Below are positions 41,549 through 50,108 of a stretch of DNA of 64,000 nt, piece by piece; positions within the stretch are counted from its first letter, which is position 1; the number at the start of each line of letters is the position of its first letter. Source of the stretch: Thermococcus peptonophilus (GTDB lineage Archaea > Methanobacteriota_B > Thermococci > Thermococcales > Thermococcaceae); the NCBI RefSeq assembly GCF_001592435.1, contig NZ_CP014750.1:1178001-1242000 (forward strand), read 5' to 3'. The notes under the pieces were generated by a model. It searched no databases. It saw only the letters and a program-made list of their open reading frames with translations, and had not been told where the DNA came from. The position numbers were made by a program, and so were the translations under genes.

Positions 41549-42355
41549 CTAAAGGACAGCCTCCAGGTACCTTTTCAGCTCCCCCACATCCGGGAGAACG
41601 AGGTCCGGCTTTATCTCGCTTTCGGCAACGTCCCTGAGCGTGCTGACGCCCGTGAGCACCATTATGGCCTTCATGCCGAAGCGCTTTGCGAACGCTATAT
41701 CAGTATCGAGCCTGTCGCCGACCATCCAGAGCCCTTCAACGTCCCCAATCTTGTCCTTGACAACTTCATAGGCAGGTTCGTTGGGCTTGCCGATGATCAG
41801 TGGCTCTCTGTCCGTTGATGCTTTGAGTGCTGCTATTATTGCCCCAGCACCGGGGTAGAGACCCTCCTCCGCTGGATAGGTCGTGTCCGGGTTGGTTCCG
41901 ATGAAGCTCGCCCCGTTCCTTATGGCGAGCGTTCCGTACTTGAGCTTCTCGTAGGTTAGCCCAGGGTCGAGGCCCACAACGACGTGCTTGATTCTCTTCC
42001 AGGCGCCTTTCCTAGCATCTTCAAGGCCAACGACCCCCCAGCCGAGGCGCTCCATCTCCCTGAGAAGCCCCTTTCCACCGATGACAAAGATATCTCCGGG
42101 TTCGAAGTGCCTCTCCATGTAGAGCCTTGTGGCAAGGCCCGACGTGATTATAACCTCTTCCGGCACGTCTATGCTCATCGAGAGGAGCTTTTCCCGGTAC
42201 ATTGCGGGGTCTCTCGTTGAGTTGTTCGTGAGGAACAGGAAGGGTATTTTCTTCGCTTTCAGGAACTCGATAAGCTCTCTCGCGCCCTTTATTGGCTCGC
42301 TGCCTCTGTAGATGACGCCGTCCATGTCGAAGATAATGCCGATTTTTCTCGTCAT
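41549..42355 (-). CDS. HAD-superfamily phosphatase, NagD-like
   Basis: The start ATG at 42355 (MTRKIGIIFDMDGVIYRG) lies 26 bases after a TATA element and has no ribosome-binding site, so the transcript is probably leaderless; a GTG at 42397 overlapping the upstream stop is an alternative. Residues 10 and 12 are the catalytic Asp pair, LTNNSTRD is motif II, IGKPNEPAYE contains the motif III Lys, and MVGDRLDTDIAFAKR gives motif IV. A class IIA cap fits NagD/4-nitrophenylphosphatase. Substrate unknown. The ferritin-like gene follows without a gap. Confidence 0.88.
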   Translation of the reverse strand: MTRKIGIIFDMDGVIYRGSEPIKGARELIEFLKAKKIPFLFLTNNSTRDPAMYREKLLSMSIDVPEEVIITSGLATRLYMERHFEPGDIFVIGGKGLLREMERLGWGVVGLEDARKGAWKRIKHVVVGLDPGLTYEKLKYGTLAIRNGASFIGTNPDTTYPAEEGLYPGAGAIIAALKASTDREPLIIGKPNEPAYEVVKDKIGDVEGLWMVGDRLDTDIAFAKRFGMKAIMVLTGVSTLRDVAESEIKPDLVLPDVGELKRYLEAVL

Positions 42356-42376
42356 GGTGGAGAAGAGGGGGGAGGA

Positions 42377-42385
42377 GTTTAAAAG
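42377..42385 (-). promoter_or_regulatory. TATA box of a leaderless HAD-phosphatase transcript
   Basis: The minus-strand element CTTTTAAAC is centred 26 bases before the ATG at 42355, just downstream of the DUF1616 gene's stop. It separates HAD/ferritin-like transcription from the membrane cluster. Confidence 0.5.
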
Positions 42386-42393
42386 TTCATCCC

Positions 42394-43383
42394 TCACGGC
42401 CTCACTTCGACGTTGAGTTTGAGGCTCTGTATCGTCCCGTTGATGGCCTTGAGTATCAGGTTTCTAGCCTCGGTCTCCGCGTAGTTTCCGTTTGGCGGTG
42501 CTGGGGGCAGTTCCGGCGGTTTATCCTTGAAGAGGAGGAACCAGACCTGCCACTTTCCAGGCTTATCTATGCTGAACGTGTAGTTGGTCTCAAACTGGGG
42601 CGTCCAGTTGCCCTCGATGTTAACCGGGACGGAAGGGAGCGTCACGTTGAACCAGCCGGGCATCGGGTACATTTCATAAACGATCGTCGTGTTGGTGGTG
42701 TTGTCCCACGTGAGGTTCACCAGCCAGATCTGGACGTAGTAGGTCACGTTCCTGCCCTCGTGGTTGACGATGCCGATTATCACCGTCCCGTTCTGGCCGA
42801 CCTTTAGCTCGGTGGGGTAGTCTGCCGCTTTTCCCTCAGGGCCGAGGATGTAGAACTCCGTGAAGGCCTCGCCCGGCTTGGGGTGCGTGACCACATAAGC
42901 GAGGACTCCTACTGAGGTTATTATGGCCGCTATCAGGACAACGGTCAGGGCCTTGTCAACCCTGCTCGCCTGATCCCACTCAAGCTCCCTCTTGATGTCC
43001 TCAAGCGTTATCCACGGAACCCAGGGGTCGAAGGCTTTAGCACGTCTATACATTGCCGCCAACGCAAAAATTACGTTGAAGATCGTTAAGCTGACGAGGA
43101 CGGGCGTGAGCCTTATCCCCCAGGGCGTGTAGTTCAGGCCGAGGCCGATGAGGGGGACTACCGCTATGCTGAGGCCGAAGCTGAGCGCCAACCTCTCCAG
43201 GTTGTCGAGCTCCTTCCTGTTCGGGAAGAGGGCCGTTATGAAGACGTAGCCCGGGAAGAAGAGGACGAAAGCTAAACCGAGGACTTTTCTCATTAGGCTA
43301 TCGGGGAAGTAAAATATCAGGAGGTCAAGGAGCAGGGAGAGGGCGATGATAGTAAGCAGGTCCCAGTACTTCTTCCACTCCAT
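42394..43383 (-). CDS. DUF1616 membrane protein
   Basis: GGTGAG four bases before the ATG at 43383 (MEWKKYWDLL), with a TATA box GCTTTAAAC at 43428-43420, sets the start; the frame is open further upstream. The 329-residue protein begins with four membrane segments including VLGLAFVLFFPGYVFITALFP, the hallmark of DUF1616, then a fifth segment and an extracytoplasmic beta-rich domain with many N-glycosylation sequons. It is the last gene of the MoxR/DUF58 group by order but has its own promoter. Function unknown; an envelope role is likely. Confidence 0.8.
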   Translation of the reverse strand: MEWKKYWDLLTIIALSLLLDLLIFYFPDSLMRKVLGLAFVLFFPGYVFITALFPNRKELDNLERLALSFGLSIAVVPLIGLGLNYTPWGIRLTPVLVSLTIFNVIFALAAMYRRAKAFDPWVPWITLEDIKRELEWDQASRVDKALTVVLIAAIITSVGVLAYVVTHPKPGEAFTEFYILGPEGKAADYPTELKVGQNGTVIIGIVNHEGRNVTYYVQIWLVNLTWDNTTNTTIVYEMYPMPGWFNVTLPSVPVNIEGNWTPQFETNYTFSIDKPGKWQVWFLLFKDKPPELPPAPPNGNYAETEARNLILKAINGTIQSLKLNVEVRP

Positions 43384-43459
43384 TCGTCTCACCACACTGT
43401 TCATGCCTGATTGGGCGGGGTTTAAAGCTTTGCCATCGTTCTCTGGTTCTTTCCGGGGT

Positions 43460-44017
43460 TCACTTCTCCTCAAGCACTCCCACCTCGTTTAGCCCCACTT
43501 CCTTTCTCTCCGCGATGAAGAGGAACGCGAGCGAGACCGCCGCGATTATAGATGCTTCTGCCCCGGGTCCCGGCAGCCGGCTCTTCAGGGCGTAAACCAG
43601 GGTCAGGGAGGCACCGAACCACGCCCCGAAGTAGAGGGCACCCCTTCCGAAGCCCCTGTATGCCCGGTAGATGAAGACCGCCGGCAGGGCAATAACGAGG
43701 GTGTAGTCGGTGAGTGCCGAGACGGCCAGGACTGCCGACAGGATGAGTTCTTCCCTCTCTGGTTTGAGGCTTCCCCTCAGGATGTCGTCGAGGACAAGGA
43801 GGAGTGAGAAGCCCAGGAGCAGGCTTTCCTTGGCCCCCTCCCAGTGGTAGAACGAGCCGCTTTCTGGAAGGGTCAGCAGGGCGAGGGCATACACCGAGAA
43901 CCCTAGGATTCCCAGAGATTTTCCTTTGAAGCGCAGGAGGTAAGGAACAACCGCCAGGACGGGAAGGGATTCTTTGAGCGCTACAGCTGCCAGCAGGGAG
44001 GCTATAAAGCCTATCAT
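43460..44017 (-). CDS. Small integral membrane protein of the MoxR cluster
   Basis: The 185-residue protein is hydrophobic, with about five to six membrane segments (for example LILSAVLAVSALTDYTLVIAL and ASIIAAVSLAFLFIAE). GGAGAGACT precedes the ATG, which overlaps the DUF58 stop, so it is co-translated with that gene. I recognise no domain. A longer frame on the same strand (43470-44057) lacks hydrophobic character and is a shadow. Confidence 0.7.
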   Translation of the reverse strand: MIGFIASLLAAVALKESLPVLAVVPYLLRFKGKSLGILGFSVYALALLTLPESGSFYHWEGAKESLLLGFSLLLVLDDILRGSLKPEREELILSAVLAVSALTDYTLVIALPAVFIYRAYRGFGRGALYFGAWFGASLTLVYALKSRLPGPGAEASIIAAVSLAFLFIAERKEVGLNEVGVLEEK

Positions 44018-45297
44018 AGTCTCTCCACCACCTTTCTGAAGACGTCCTTTGGTCCAAGCTCTACAACGGGGACTTCTGTGCGCATCTTCCTCAACAGTTC
44101 CTTTCTCGCCCTGTAGGCACTGTACAGACCTTCCAGTTCATCGGGAGAGACTTCGTCCTTTCTCAGGAAGCGTATGGGATTTGGGTAGAGCACCGCTACG
44201 TTTGAGCCCTTTCTTTTTAGGATTTTCACGGCCGCTATTATCTCTCCCGGGTGCAGGCCGACGTCGTCTATTATCAGGACGTATGAGTTTGAGGGCACCC
44301 TCAGGGCGGCCTTCTCGATTCCCGAAGTTGAAGTTCCGGATTTTATCTTCAGAATTTTCCTCGCTGCCTCCGAGCGTACTCCCACAGGGGAGGGGGTTAT
44401 CTGGGGTCTTCCTGGTTGCGGTGATATCTCCAGGTGGGCAAGTGCCCTTGCAGGGTCTCCGACGTCGTTCAGGACTTTTCTTACCGAGTGGCTGTCGTAG
44501 GTTATCGCCCCAACTATGTGCCCGAACTTCTGGAAGTAGGCTACTGTCTGGGCGATTATCAGGGTCAGGTAGTCGGTTTTCCTGTTCCTCATCTCCCTCC
44601 TGAAGCTGGGGTCAACGTTTATGAGGAGGTAGACCTCCGATAACGCCTCCCTCTTGAAGACCTTGACAATGAGTTTGTTCAGCCTTGAGCTCGCCTTCCA
44701 GTCGATCTTCCTTACGTCGTCCCCGGGGAGGAACTCCCTCAGCTCGTCGAAGTCCAGAACTTCAAGGCCCAGCCCCAGGGCACTCCTCGCTTCTGCGAAG
44801 GCGTTGGGTTCTTTTCTGGTCGTCAGGGCTTCCCTTATTCTCCTCTGAGAGGGGAACACCGTTATCTCCCTCTCCTCTGAGACCGGGACTTCCGCCCTGA
44901 AGAGTCCTGTCATGTCAATGAACTCCGCCTTTGCCTCCGGCTTTAGGACGCCCTTCTTCTGGGGGATGAGTGTGTGCATCAGTTTCTTATGTTCTCTAGG
45001 CCTTATCTTGGCCTTCAGGGGTCGTGCGAATATGTCCGGTGAGGTCTCGCGGAGGACAAGGTATCCGCTAGCTTCCGAGAGGTTTTTGGCCTCAACCTCG
45101 GTCAGCAGGGGTTCAAGCTCGGTTCCCCTCTGCGGGATTCTCCTCAGGACCTCCAGCCTGGGGCTGAAGCTCAGCCTGGCCATTGAATAGTACGCGATTA
45201 TCGCGGCTCCGGCCACCCCGGCGGCGGGGTTCACCAGTATTATCGATCCAGCCAGGAGGACTCCCGCTACGGAAAGCAGCACTTCTGCGGGCTTCAT
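44014..45297 (-). CDS. DUF58 domain protein
   Basis: The 427-residue protein has two N-terminal membrane segments, a beta-rich region and the DUF58 signature LREFLPGDDVRKIDWKASSR, followed by a von Willebrand A-like fold (VYLLINVDPSFR). DUF58 proteins pair with MoxR ATPases, here encoded just upstream with an ATGA overlap. The pair is thought to act as a chaperone for surface or metal-dependent proteins; the client is unknown. Confidence 0.9.
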   Translation of the reverse strand: MKPAEVLLSVAGVLLAGSIILVNPAAGVAGAAIIAYYSMARLSFSPRLEVLRRIPQRGTELEPLLTEVEAKNLSEASGYLVLRETSPDIFARPLKAKIRPREHKKLMHTLIPQKKGVLKPEAKAEFIDMTGLFRAEVPVSEEREITVFPSQRRIREALTTRKEPNAFAEARSALGLGLEVLDFDELREFLPGDDVRKIDWKASSRLNKLIVKVFKREALSEVYLLINVDPSFRREMRNRKTDYLTLIIAQTVAYFQKFGHIVGAITYDSHSVRKVLNDVGDPARALAHLEISPQPGRPQITPSPVGVRSEAARKILKIKSGTSTSGIEKAALRVPSNSYVLIIDDVGLHPGEIIAAVKILKRKGSNVAVLYPNPIRFLRKDEVSPDELEGLYSAYRARKELLRKMRTEVPVVELGPKDVFRKVVERL

Positions 45298-46214
45298 TCC
45301 GTTGGCACCTCTATCCTCTCGAGGATGTCCATTATGACGGTCTTACCGCTGATGCCCTCGACCTCGTATTCGGGCTTGACCACTATCCTGTGGGCCAGCA
45401 CCGGGAGTGCGAGCTCCTTCACGTCGTCCGGAATGACGTAGTTCCTCCCTTCCAGGTATGCCCTCACCTTTGCGGCGTAGAGTAGGTGTTCGCCTGCCCT
45501 CGGCGACGCACCGAGGAGAGTGCGCTCGTCGGTTCTGGTCTCCTTAAGTATCTCGTAGATGTAGTCTATGATTTCGTCGCTGACGTAGGTCTTCAGGGCG
45601 TCTCTCTTTGCCTTTGCCAGCTCAGTTGCGCTGACCACCTGCCTGGCGGTCTTGAACTCACCGAGATTCTTCTTCTTGAGCATCTGCTTCTCCAGTTCTT
45701 CGGGAAGGTACCCGACGTCTATCTTCATCATGAACCTGTCGTTCTGGGCCGTCGGGAGCTCGTAGACGCCTTCGATTTCGACCGGGTTTCTGGTGGCGAG
45801 GACTATGAACGGGTTGGGCAGCTTGAGGGTGATGCCCTCTATGGTGACCTGCTTCTCCTCCATGGCCTCGAGGAGCGCCGACTGGGTCTTGGGAGAGGCC
45901 CTGTTTATCTCATCCACGAGGACAACGTTGGCGAAGAGCGGCCCCTTCTTCAGCTTGAATTCTCCAGTTCTCATGTCATAGAACGTGTGTCCCATTATGT
46001 CTGCGGGCAGAATATCGGGCGTCATCTGTATCCTCGTGAACTTCAGACCGAGCGTGTTGGCGAAGTTCTTGCTCAGGGTCGTCTTAGCTGTTCCGGGGAC
46101 GCCCTCGAGGAGGATGTGCCCCTCCGCTATGAGGGCTATCGTCATGAGCTCTACGATGTCCTCCATTCCGACTATGGCTTTCCCAACCTCTTTCTTTATC
46201 TTCTCCATGATCAT
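45294..46214 (-). CDS. MoxR-family AAA+ ATPase
   Basis: The 306-residue ATPase has Walker A GVPGTAKTTLSKNFA, Walker B VVLVDEINRASPKTQ, and the MoxR sequence ALLEAMEEKQVTIEG, sensor 1 ATRNP and sensor 2 GASPRAGEHLL. GGGTGATTTGA precedes the ATG. With DUF58 it forms the core of the envelope cluster. Confidence 0.95.
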   Translation of the reverse strand: MIMEKIKKEVGKAIVGMEDIVELMTIALIAEGHILLEGVPGTAKTTLSKNFANTLGLKFTRIQMTPDILPADIMGHTFYDMRTGEFKLKKGPLFANVVLVDEINRASPKTQSALLEAMEEKQVTIEGITLKLPNPFIVLATRNPVEIEGVYELPTAQNDRFMMKIDVGYLPEELEKQMLKKKNLGEFKTARQVVSATELAKAKRDALKTYVSDEIIDYIYEILKETRTDERTLLGASPRAGEHLLYAAKVRAYLEGRNYVIPDDVKELALPVLAHRIVVKPEYEVEGISGKTVIMDILERIEVPTE

Positions 46215-46219
46215 TCAAA

Positions 46220-47209
46220 TCACCCTTCCATTCTGCCTATCATCTCAAGCACTTCTCCCTCATCCCAGCCTTTCTCCCTTGCCAGGAGGAGGGCGGCCTC
46301 CTCAAGGCTGGCGTTCCTCACCATAAACCTTCTGAGTGGGCGGAGGGCAATATCCAGGAGCCACTTAAACGCTCCCAGCTCGTTGAGTATTGCAATTAGA
46401 CCCGTTATGATCGTTATCCAGATGGCCCTTTCTCTGGGCAGGACCCTTTTTATTGTGACCGTCCCCGCTGTGTAGAGGTTAAAGTCCGGGTGATGGGTTT
46501 CGTCTATGTACACTGGGCCGGGCAGGTAGTCAGCAAGGTTCCTCAAAAAGGGTTCGTTCTCATCGAAGAGGTTGTTCGTCAGTATGTCCGGGTCGGAGAG
46601 GACTATTATCCTGCCCTTCCCGTAGGTTATCTCCGTCATGATGGGGTACTGCCTCCGGTGGAAGTTTATCATGGCCATTCTGCTTGCGTAGATTTCTCCC
46701 TTCCCTGTGACGATTACTGCAGAGGGGTCGCTTGTGACGATTTTGCTCACGTTTCTGGCCAGGAGCGGGTTTTTTATTGTGACTGTGACTATGAACCTGT
46801 CATCCGTCTCGTAAAAGAAGTCGCGCAGTGGGTAGTCAGATATGCCAACCGGGACGTCCAGAGCCCTCAGCAGATCGTTTCCAGTCCCGAAATCGTCCGC
46901 GAGGAAGAGGGTGTTACCTTCTTCGACGAACTCCTTTATCTTCTTGACCTCTTCGGTCGTGAATGTGGCGTTTGGGCCGATTATCAAAAGGGTCCCCCCG
47001 CTCAGGTCGTAGGTGTCGAGGGGATTGATGAGGGGCAGAACGGTCTTCCCCTCGCTGTGGAGGAGAAGCGCGAACTTTGATACACCGTTCCAGCCTGTGT
47101 TAAAGGCGCTGTACTCGCTCGAACTTTTGAAGTAGGGCACCGTTATGGGCATGGTGAAGAGGAAGAATGCGAGTAACAGCAGGATTGAGTATTTGAGCGT
47201 CCTGTTCAT
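46220..47209 (-). CDS. DUF4350 membrane-anchored protein
   Basis: The 329-residue protein has one N-terminal membrane anchor, an extracytoplasmic GATase-like domain (GGTLLIIGPNATFTTEE, EEGNTLFLADDFGTGN, GRIIVLSDPDILTNN) and a second membrane segment near residue 265. That is the DUF4350 pattern often found next to MoxR and DUF58. Its ATG overlaps the stop of the upstream DUF4129 gene. Role unknown. Confidence 0.8.
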   Translation of the reverse strand: MNRTLKYSILLLLAFFLFTMPITVPYFKSSSEYSAFNTGWNGVSKFALLLHSEGKTVLPLINPLDTYDLSGGTLLIIGPNATFTTEEVKKIKEFVEEGNTLFLADDFGTGNDLLRALDVPVGISDYPLRDFFYETDDRFIVTVTIKNPLLARNVSKIVTSDPSAVIVTGKGEIYASRMAMINFHRRQYPIMTEITYGKGRIIVLSDPDILTNNLFDENEPFLRNLADYLPGPVYIDETHHPDFNLYTAGTVTIKRVLPRERAIWITIITGLIAILNELGAFKWLLDIALRPLRRFMVRNASLEEAALLLAREKGWDEGEVLEMIGRMEG

Positions 47210-48951
47210 GCGAGCACCCCCATAAGGCGCTTTACTGCCTCCATGAACTCAACGAGCTCTTCAGCGCTAACTTTCATCCCGCCGTAGACCCACCTCTCGT
47301 GTATCTCCGTGACCTTCCTCAGGTCTTCGTAGTGGCCCCAGTCCTTCAGGACCCTCAAAGCCTCGCGGGGTGTGAGGCTCTTCGGGATGCCCAGCCTCTC
47401 CTTCAGCAGATCCCTTATCATGGTGTAGGCCTCGCCAACATCCTCTGGAATTTCTCTGGGCTCAAGTTCAAATTTGATAATCGGGAGCGGCGTTTGTATG
47501 GGTTTCTCAGATCTCTTCAGTCTGAACGGAGAGGGCTTTTCACTTCTCTCGCCCACAACGAGGAGGGCGCCGATGGAGGCTATGATCAGCAGGACGAGAA
47601 GGTACCTCCACAGGCTGCTCTGGACGGGTTCAATGGTGACTATCAAGGTGTTTGAGGCGGCTTTCTCGTGGAGAGGGTCCCCGGCGAAGAGTGCGTAGAC
47701 TTTCATGATTCCGGGTTTTTTGGGCTTCAGGATGAACGAGAAGCTCCCGTTGGTGACCGTAACGTTCATTGCAGGAGTGTCGTTTACGTAGATGAGGACC
47801 GTCGTGTTGAGCCCTGGTGTCATGGTCCCGTGGAACTTCCCGGTTTTTCCAGCAGTTATGCTGTCCGGGCCGGCCAGGCTTATCGAGACCGCTATCTTCC
47901 TGAATACCAGTGTAACGTTGGTGGCAGTTCCGTCATGAGTTTTGTCCCCCTCGAACTCAAGGGGAACTGTGATAACAGCGGGGATCGGAGAGAAGTAGTC
48001 CCTGGAAAGTGTTCCGTTCTCGTCAGTCATGATTGGCACACCATCAACGAGAACGGTTCTGTTAGCGAGGGCGTTGCCGTAGTAGTCAACGAGCTTCGCC
48101 TTCAGAGTCAGTGTGGTGTTTATAACCGCTGAGGTTTCTCCCGTGACTATGAAGGAAGTGGGTATTTTGCGAACCTGAATGTGTACCTTGTTTGAGGTCA
48201 TGTTGCCCTGGACCGCGTAGGCGGTGTAGTTCCCGAGCTCGGTGAACGTGTGCTTAACCGAGAAGTAGCCGTTTGAGGCATCCGCGAGGTACGCTATGGT
48301 GACGTTCTCCCCCGCTATTATGAGCGTCAGGGTGCCGTTCTCCGGCGTTGCCCCAAAGAAAGTGACCGTTTCGTTGAGGATCGGCCGGTTATCCGTTACG
48401 CTCAGGGTTAAGTTCGTTATTCTGGGTTTTCTGGAGCTTACCGTTTCGATTACCCTCCTCAGGTAGGAGTCAACCTTTCTGGTGTCAAACCTCAAAACCT
48501 CGTCGCCGTTGAGGAGCGTTATGTTCTCGATCTCCCGCAGGATGCTCTCCATGTCCCTGGCCGTGTTCCTTATGCCGACCACCAGCGCCGGGTCGCTCGT
48601 GTTGTAGTACTCAAGCATAAGCTCGTCCAGGATCACTAAGTTCCGAGAGAAGCTGTAGAAAGGGGGCAGAACCTCTGAGGCCTTTCCGTTAACGCCCCTG
48701 CTCTGGTAGTATATGATCTCCTCCCTCAGCAGGTCGAGCTCATACAGCGTCGTGTTGGCTAGCGTCAGGCCGTAAGGATCGCCGTTCAGGGTGTATTTAA
48801 GCGAGTCTCCAAACCTCTCCAGAACTTGCGAGAAGTAGGTGTAGAGAAACTCGTCGCGGGGAACCGGTTTTTGGACTCCCCTGGCGGCTATGAACGGGCT
48901 TGAGCCAATTATTAGAACAATCAGCAGTGCTGCAACAGTCGTTCCTTTCAT
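47206..48951 (-). CDS. Ig-like surface protein with C-terminal DUF4129 domain
   Basis: The 581-residue protein has a signal anchor, a helical region, two to three bacterial Ig-like beta domains (residues 180-440) rich in N-x-S/T sequons, a membrane segment (YLLVLLIIASIGALLVV) and a cytoplasmic tail with GEAYTMIRDLLKERLG and LTPREALRVLKD. The tail matches DUF4129, the part that in other proteins follows transglutaminase domains; no transglutaminase is present here. It is the first gene of the cluster and appears leaderless. Confidence 0.75.
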   Translation of the reverse strand: MKGTTVAALLIVLIIGSSPFIAARGVQKPVPRDEFLYTYFSQVLERFGDSLKYTLNGDPYGLTLANTTLYELDLLREEIIYYQSRGVNGKASEVLPPFYSFSRNLVILDELMLEYYNTSDPALVVGIRNTARDMESILREIENITLLNGDEVLRFDTRKVDSYLRRVIETVSSRKPRITNLTLSVTDNRPILNETVTFFGATPENGTLTLIIAGENVTIAYLADASNGYFSVKHTFTELGNYTAYAVQGNMTSNKVHIQVRKIPTSFIVTGETSAVINTTLTLKAKLVDYYGNALANRTVLVDGVPIMTDENGTLSRDYFSPIPAVITVPLEFEGDKTHDGTATNVTLVFRKIAVSISLAGPDSITAGKTGKFHGTMTPGLNTTVLIYVNDTPAMNVTVTNGSFSFILKPKKPGIMKVYALFAGDPLHEKAASNTLIVTIEPVQSSLWRYLLVLLIIASIGALLVVGERSEKPSPFRLKRSEKPIQTPLPIIKFELEPREIPEDVGEAYTMIRDLLKERLGIPKSLTPREALRVLKDWGHYEDLRKVTEIHERWVYGGMKVSAEELVEFMEAVKRLMGVLA

Positions 48952-48970
48952 CGGTGCTCGCTTCCATAAA

Positions 48971-48989
48971 CTATAAAAATTCTTTTAAG
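48971..48989. promoter_or_regulatory. Abutting divergent TATA boxes
   Basis: On the minus strand GAATTTTTATAG (48982-48971) lies about 25 bases before the ATG at 48951; on the plus strand CTTTTAAG (48982-48989) lies 25 bases before the ATG at 49011. The two elements abut, so only one pre-initiation complex may fit at a time. Both transcripts would be leaderless. Confidence 0.55.
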
Positions 48990-49010
48990 TCTATCCCCCT
49001 CGGTGTTGCG

Positions 49011-49715
49011 ATGGGCAGAATAAGCGGGAGCGTCCTAATAGGACTGGGGATTCTTCTCTGGTACACCGGTGGGCAGTCAGGGGAAACCGCCCTTGTAAAC
49101 CTCGGTATCGGCTCAATACTCCTCGGTCTCGTCGTTTTCCCCATGCCCGGCTGGGGGCACGTGAGCAGGGACGCGCTTGAGTTAGCCGTTGAACCCGGCT
49201 GCACCTTCCTGTCGAACCTGGTAAGGGATCTTGAGCTCAAGGGTAAGGCCGTCGTTATCCCGCCGTATGAGAACCTGCCGGAGGGTGGAATATTCATTCC
49301 AGCGTCGGAGGAGTTTCACGTCCCCCTGGGGAAGCTCGGTGAGGGTACCGTCCTAGTGACCGGGACGCGGCAGGAGACCGGGCTTTTGATAAGCCCCGTT
49401 CCTGGTAGGGGGGTCTTTGAGTACATTGACGAAGACTTAAGCGGGACGGGGATTGGCTATGCTGCCTCCGCTGTTTCGTCCGCCCTGAGCGCCCTCGGTC
49501 TCGGCAGTGCGGAGGTCTTCGAGGAGGGAGAGAAGATCGAGGTCTATGTAAAGCCGATCTGCGAGAACCCGTACGCCGACCCGGCAGTTTCCGCGGTTCT
49601 CCTTGGAATTGCTGTGGGTTCAGGGGAGCTGATACTCGTGGAGGATGTGGAGAGGGTGAAGGACTACTTCAAGCTGACCCTCAAGAGGCTCGGCGGTGTT
49701 GGGAGATGGCTATGA
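49011..49715 (+). CDS. Membrane-anchored hypothetical protein of the MoxR region
   Basis: The ATG at 49011 lies 25 bases after a TATA box and no site precedes it. The 234-residue protein has two N-terminal membrane segments (VLIGLGILLWYTG; LGIGSILLGLVVFPMPG) and a soluble domain with EGGIFIPASEEFHVPLGKLGEG and KPICENPYADPAVSAVLLGIAV. A CENPY-type motif with an earlier Cys suggests possible disulfide or metal use. No named family recognised. It is divergent from the DUF4129 operon. Confidence 0.7.
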   Translation: MGRISGSVLIGLGILLWYTGGQSGETALVNLGIGSILLGLVVFPMPGWGHVSRDALELAVEPGCTFLSNLVRDLELKGKAVVIPPYENLPEGGIFIPASEEFHVPLGKLGEGTVLVTGTRQETGLLISPVPGRGVFEYIDEDLSGTGIGYAASAVSSALSALGLGSAEVFEEGEKIEVYVKPICENPYADPAVSAVLLGIAVGSGELILVEDVERVKDYFKLTLKRLGGVGRWL

Positions 49716-49948
49716 GGGAGAACCTAATAACTTTCTTTGCCGTCTGGATCGTTGTCTCCGCCATTTTCAGCCCTTCCGTTGAGATTTTTCTGACCGTCGC
49801 GCTGATAGGGATCCTGATAACCCTTGAACTGGGAGAGTTCTACCTCTCAAGGGACGTAAAGGACTCGTTAAAGCTGTCCGCGTACTTCCTCCTGGTGATC
49901 TTTGCCGGAATAGTGGCGAGGAAGGTTTATGAGGTATTGAAGACGTAG
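49706..49948 (+). CDS. Small membrane protein
   Basis: An 80-residue protein with three hydrophobic segments (NLITFFAVWIVVSAIF, IFLTVALIGILITLEL, LSAYFLLVIFAGIVARK). It overlaps the previous gene by ten bases, so the two are probably one transcript. Start may be the ATG two codons later (MRENL). Function unknown. Confidence 0.6.
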   Translation: MAMRENLITFFAVWIVVSAIFSPSVEIFLTVALIGILITLELGEFYLSRDVKDSLKLSAYFLLVIFAGIVARKVYEVLKT

Positions 49949-50108
49949 CATGTTTGCAGGTATTGGTGTGATGGAATGTTATTTAGCAGGTTATAAACTT
50001 GGGAAGAGGTTTCATCTCAGCACGAAAAACTTAAAAGAGTGTTGCGGGCAAAACTACGCTTGGAAGAATAACGGGAGTTACGTGGTAAAAAATACGAGGG
50101 GCGTACGT

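Noticed and set aside
43470-44057. 195-residue frame overlapping the membrane protein at 43460-44017
   Set aside because: The Pro/Arg/Gly-rich composition is typical of an out-of-frame GC-rich shadow. The 43460-44017 frame is hydrophobic and has a coupled start.
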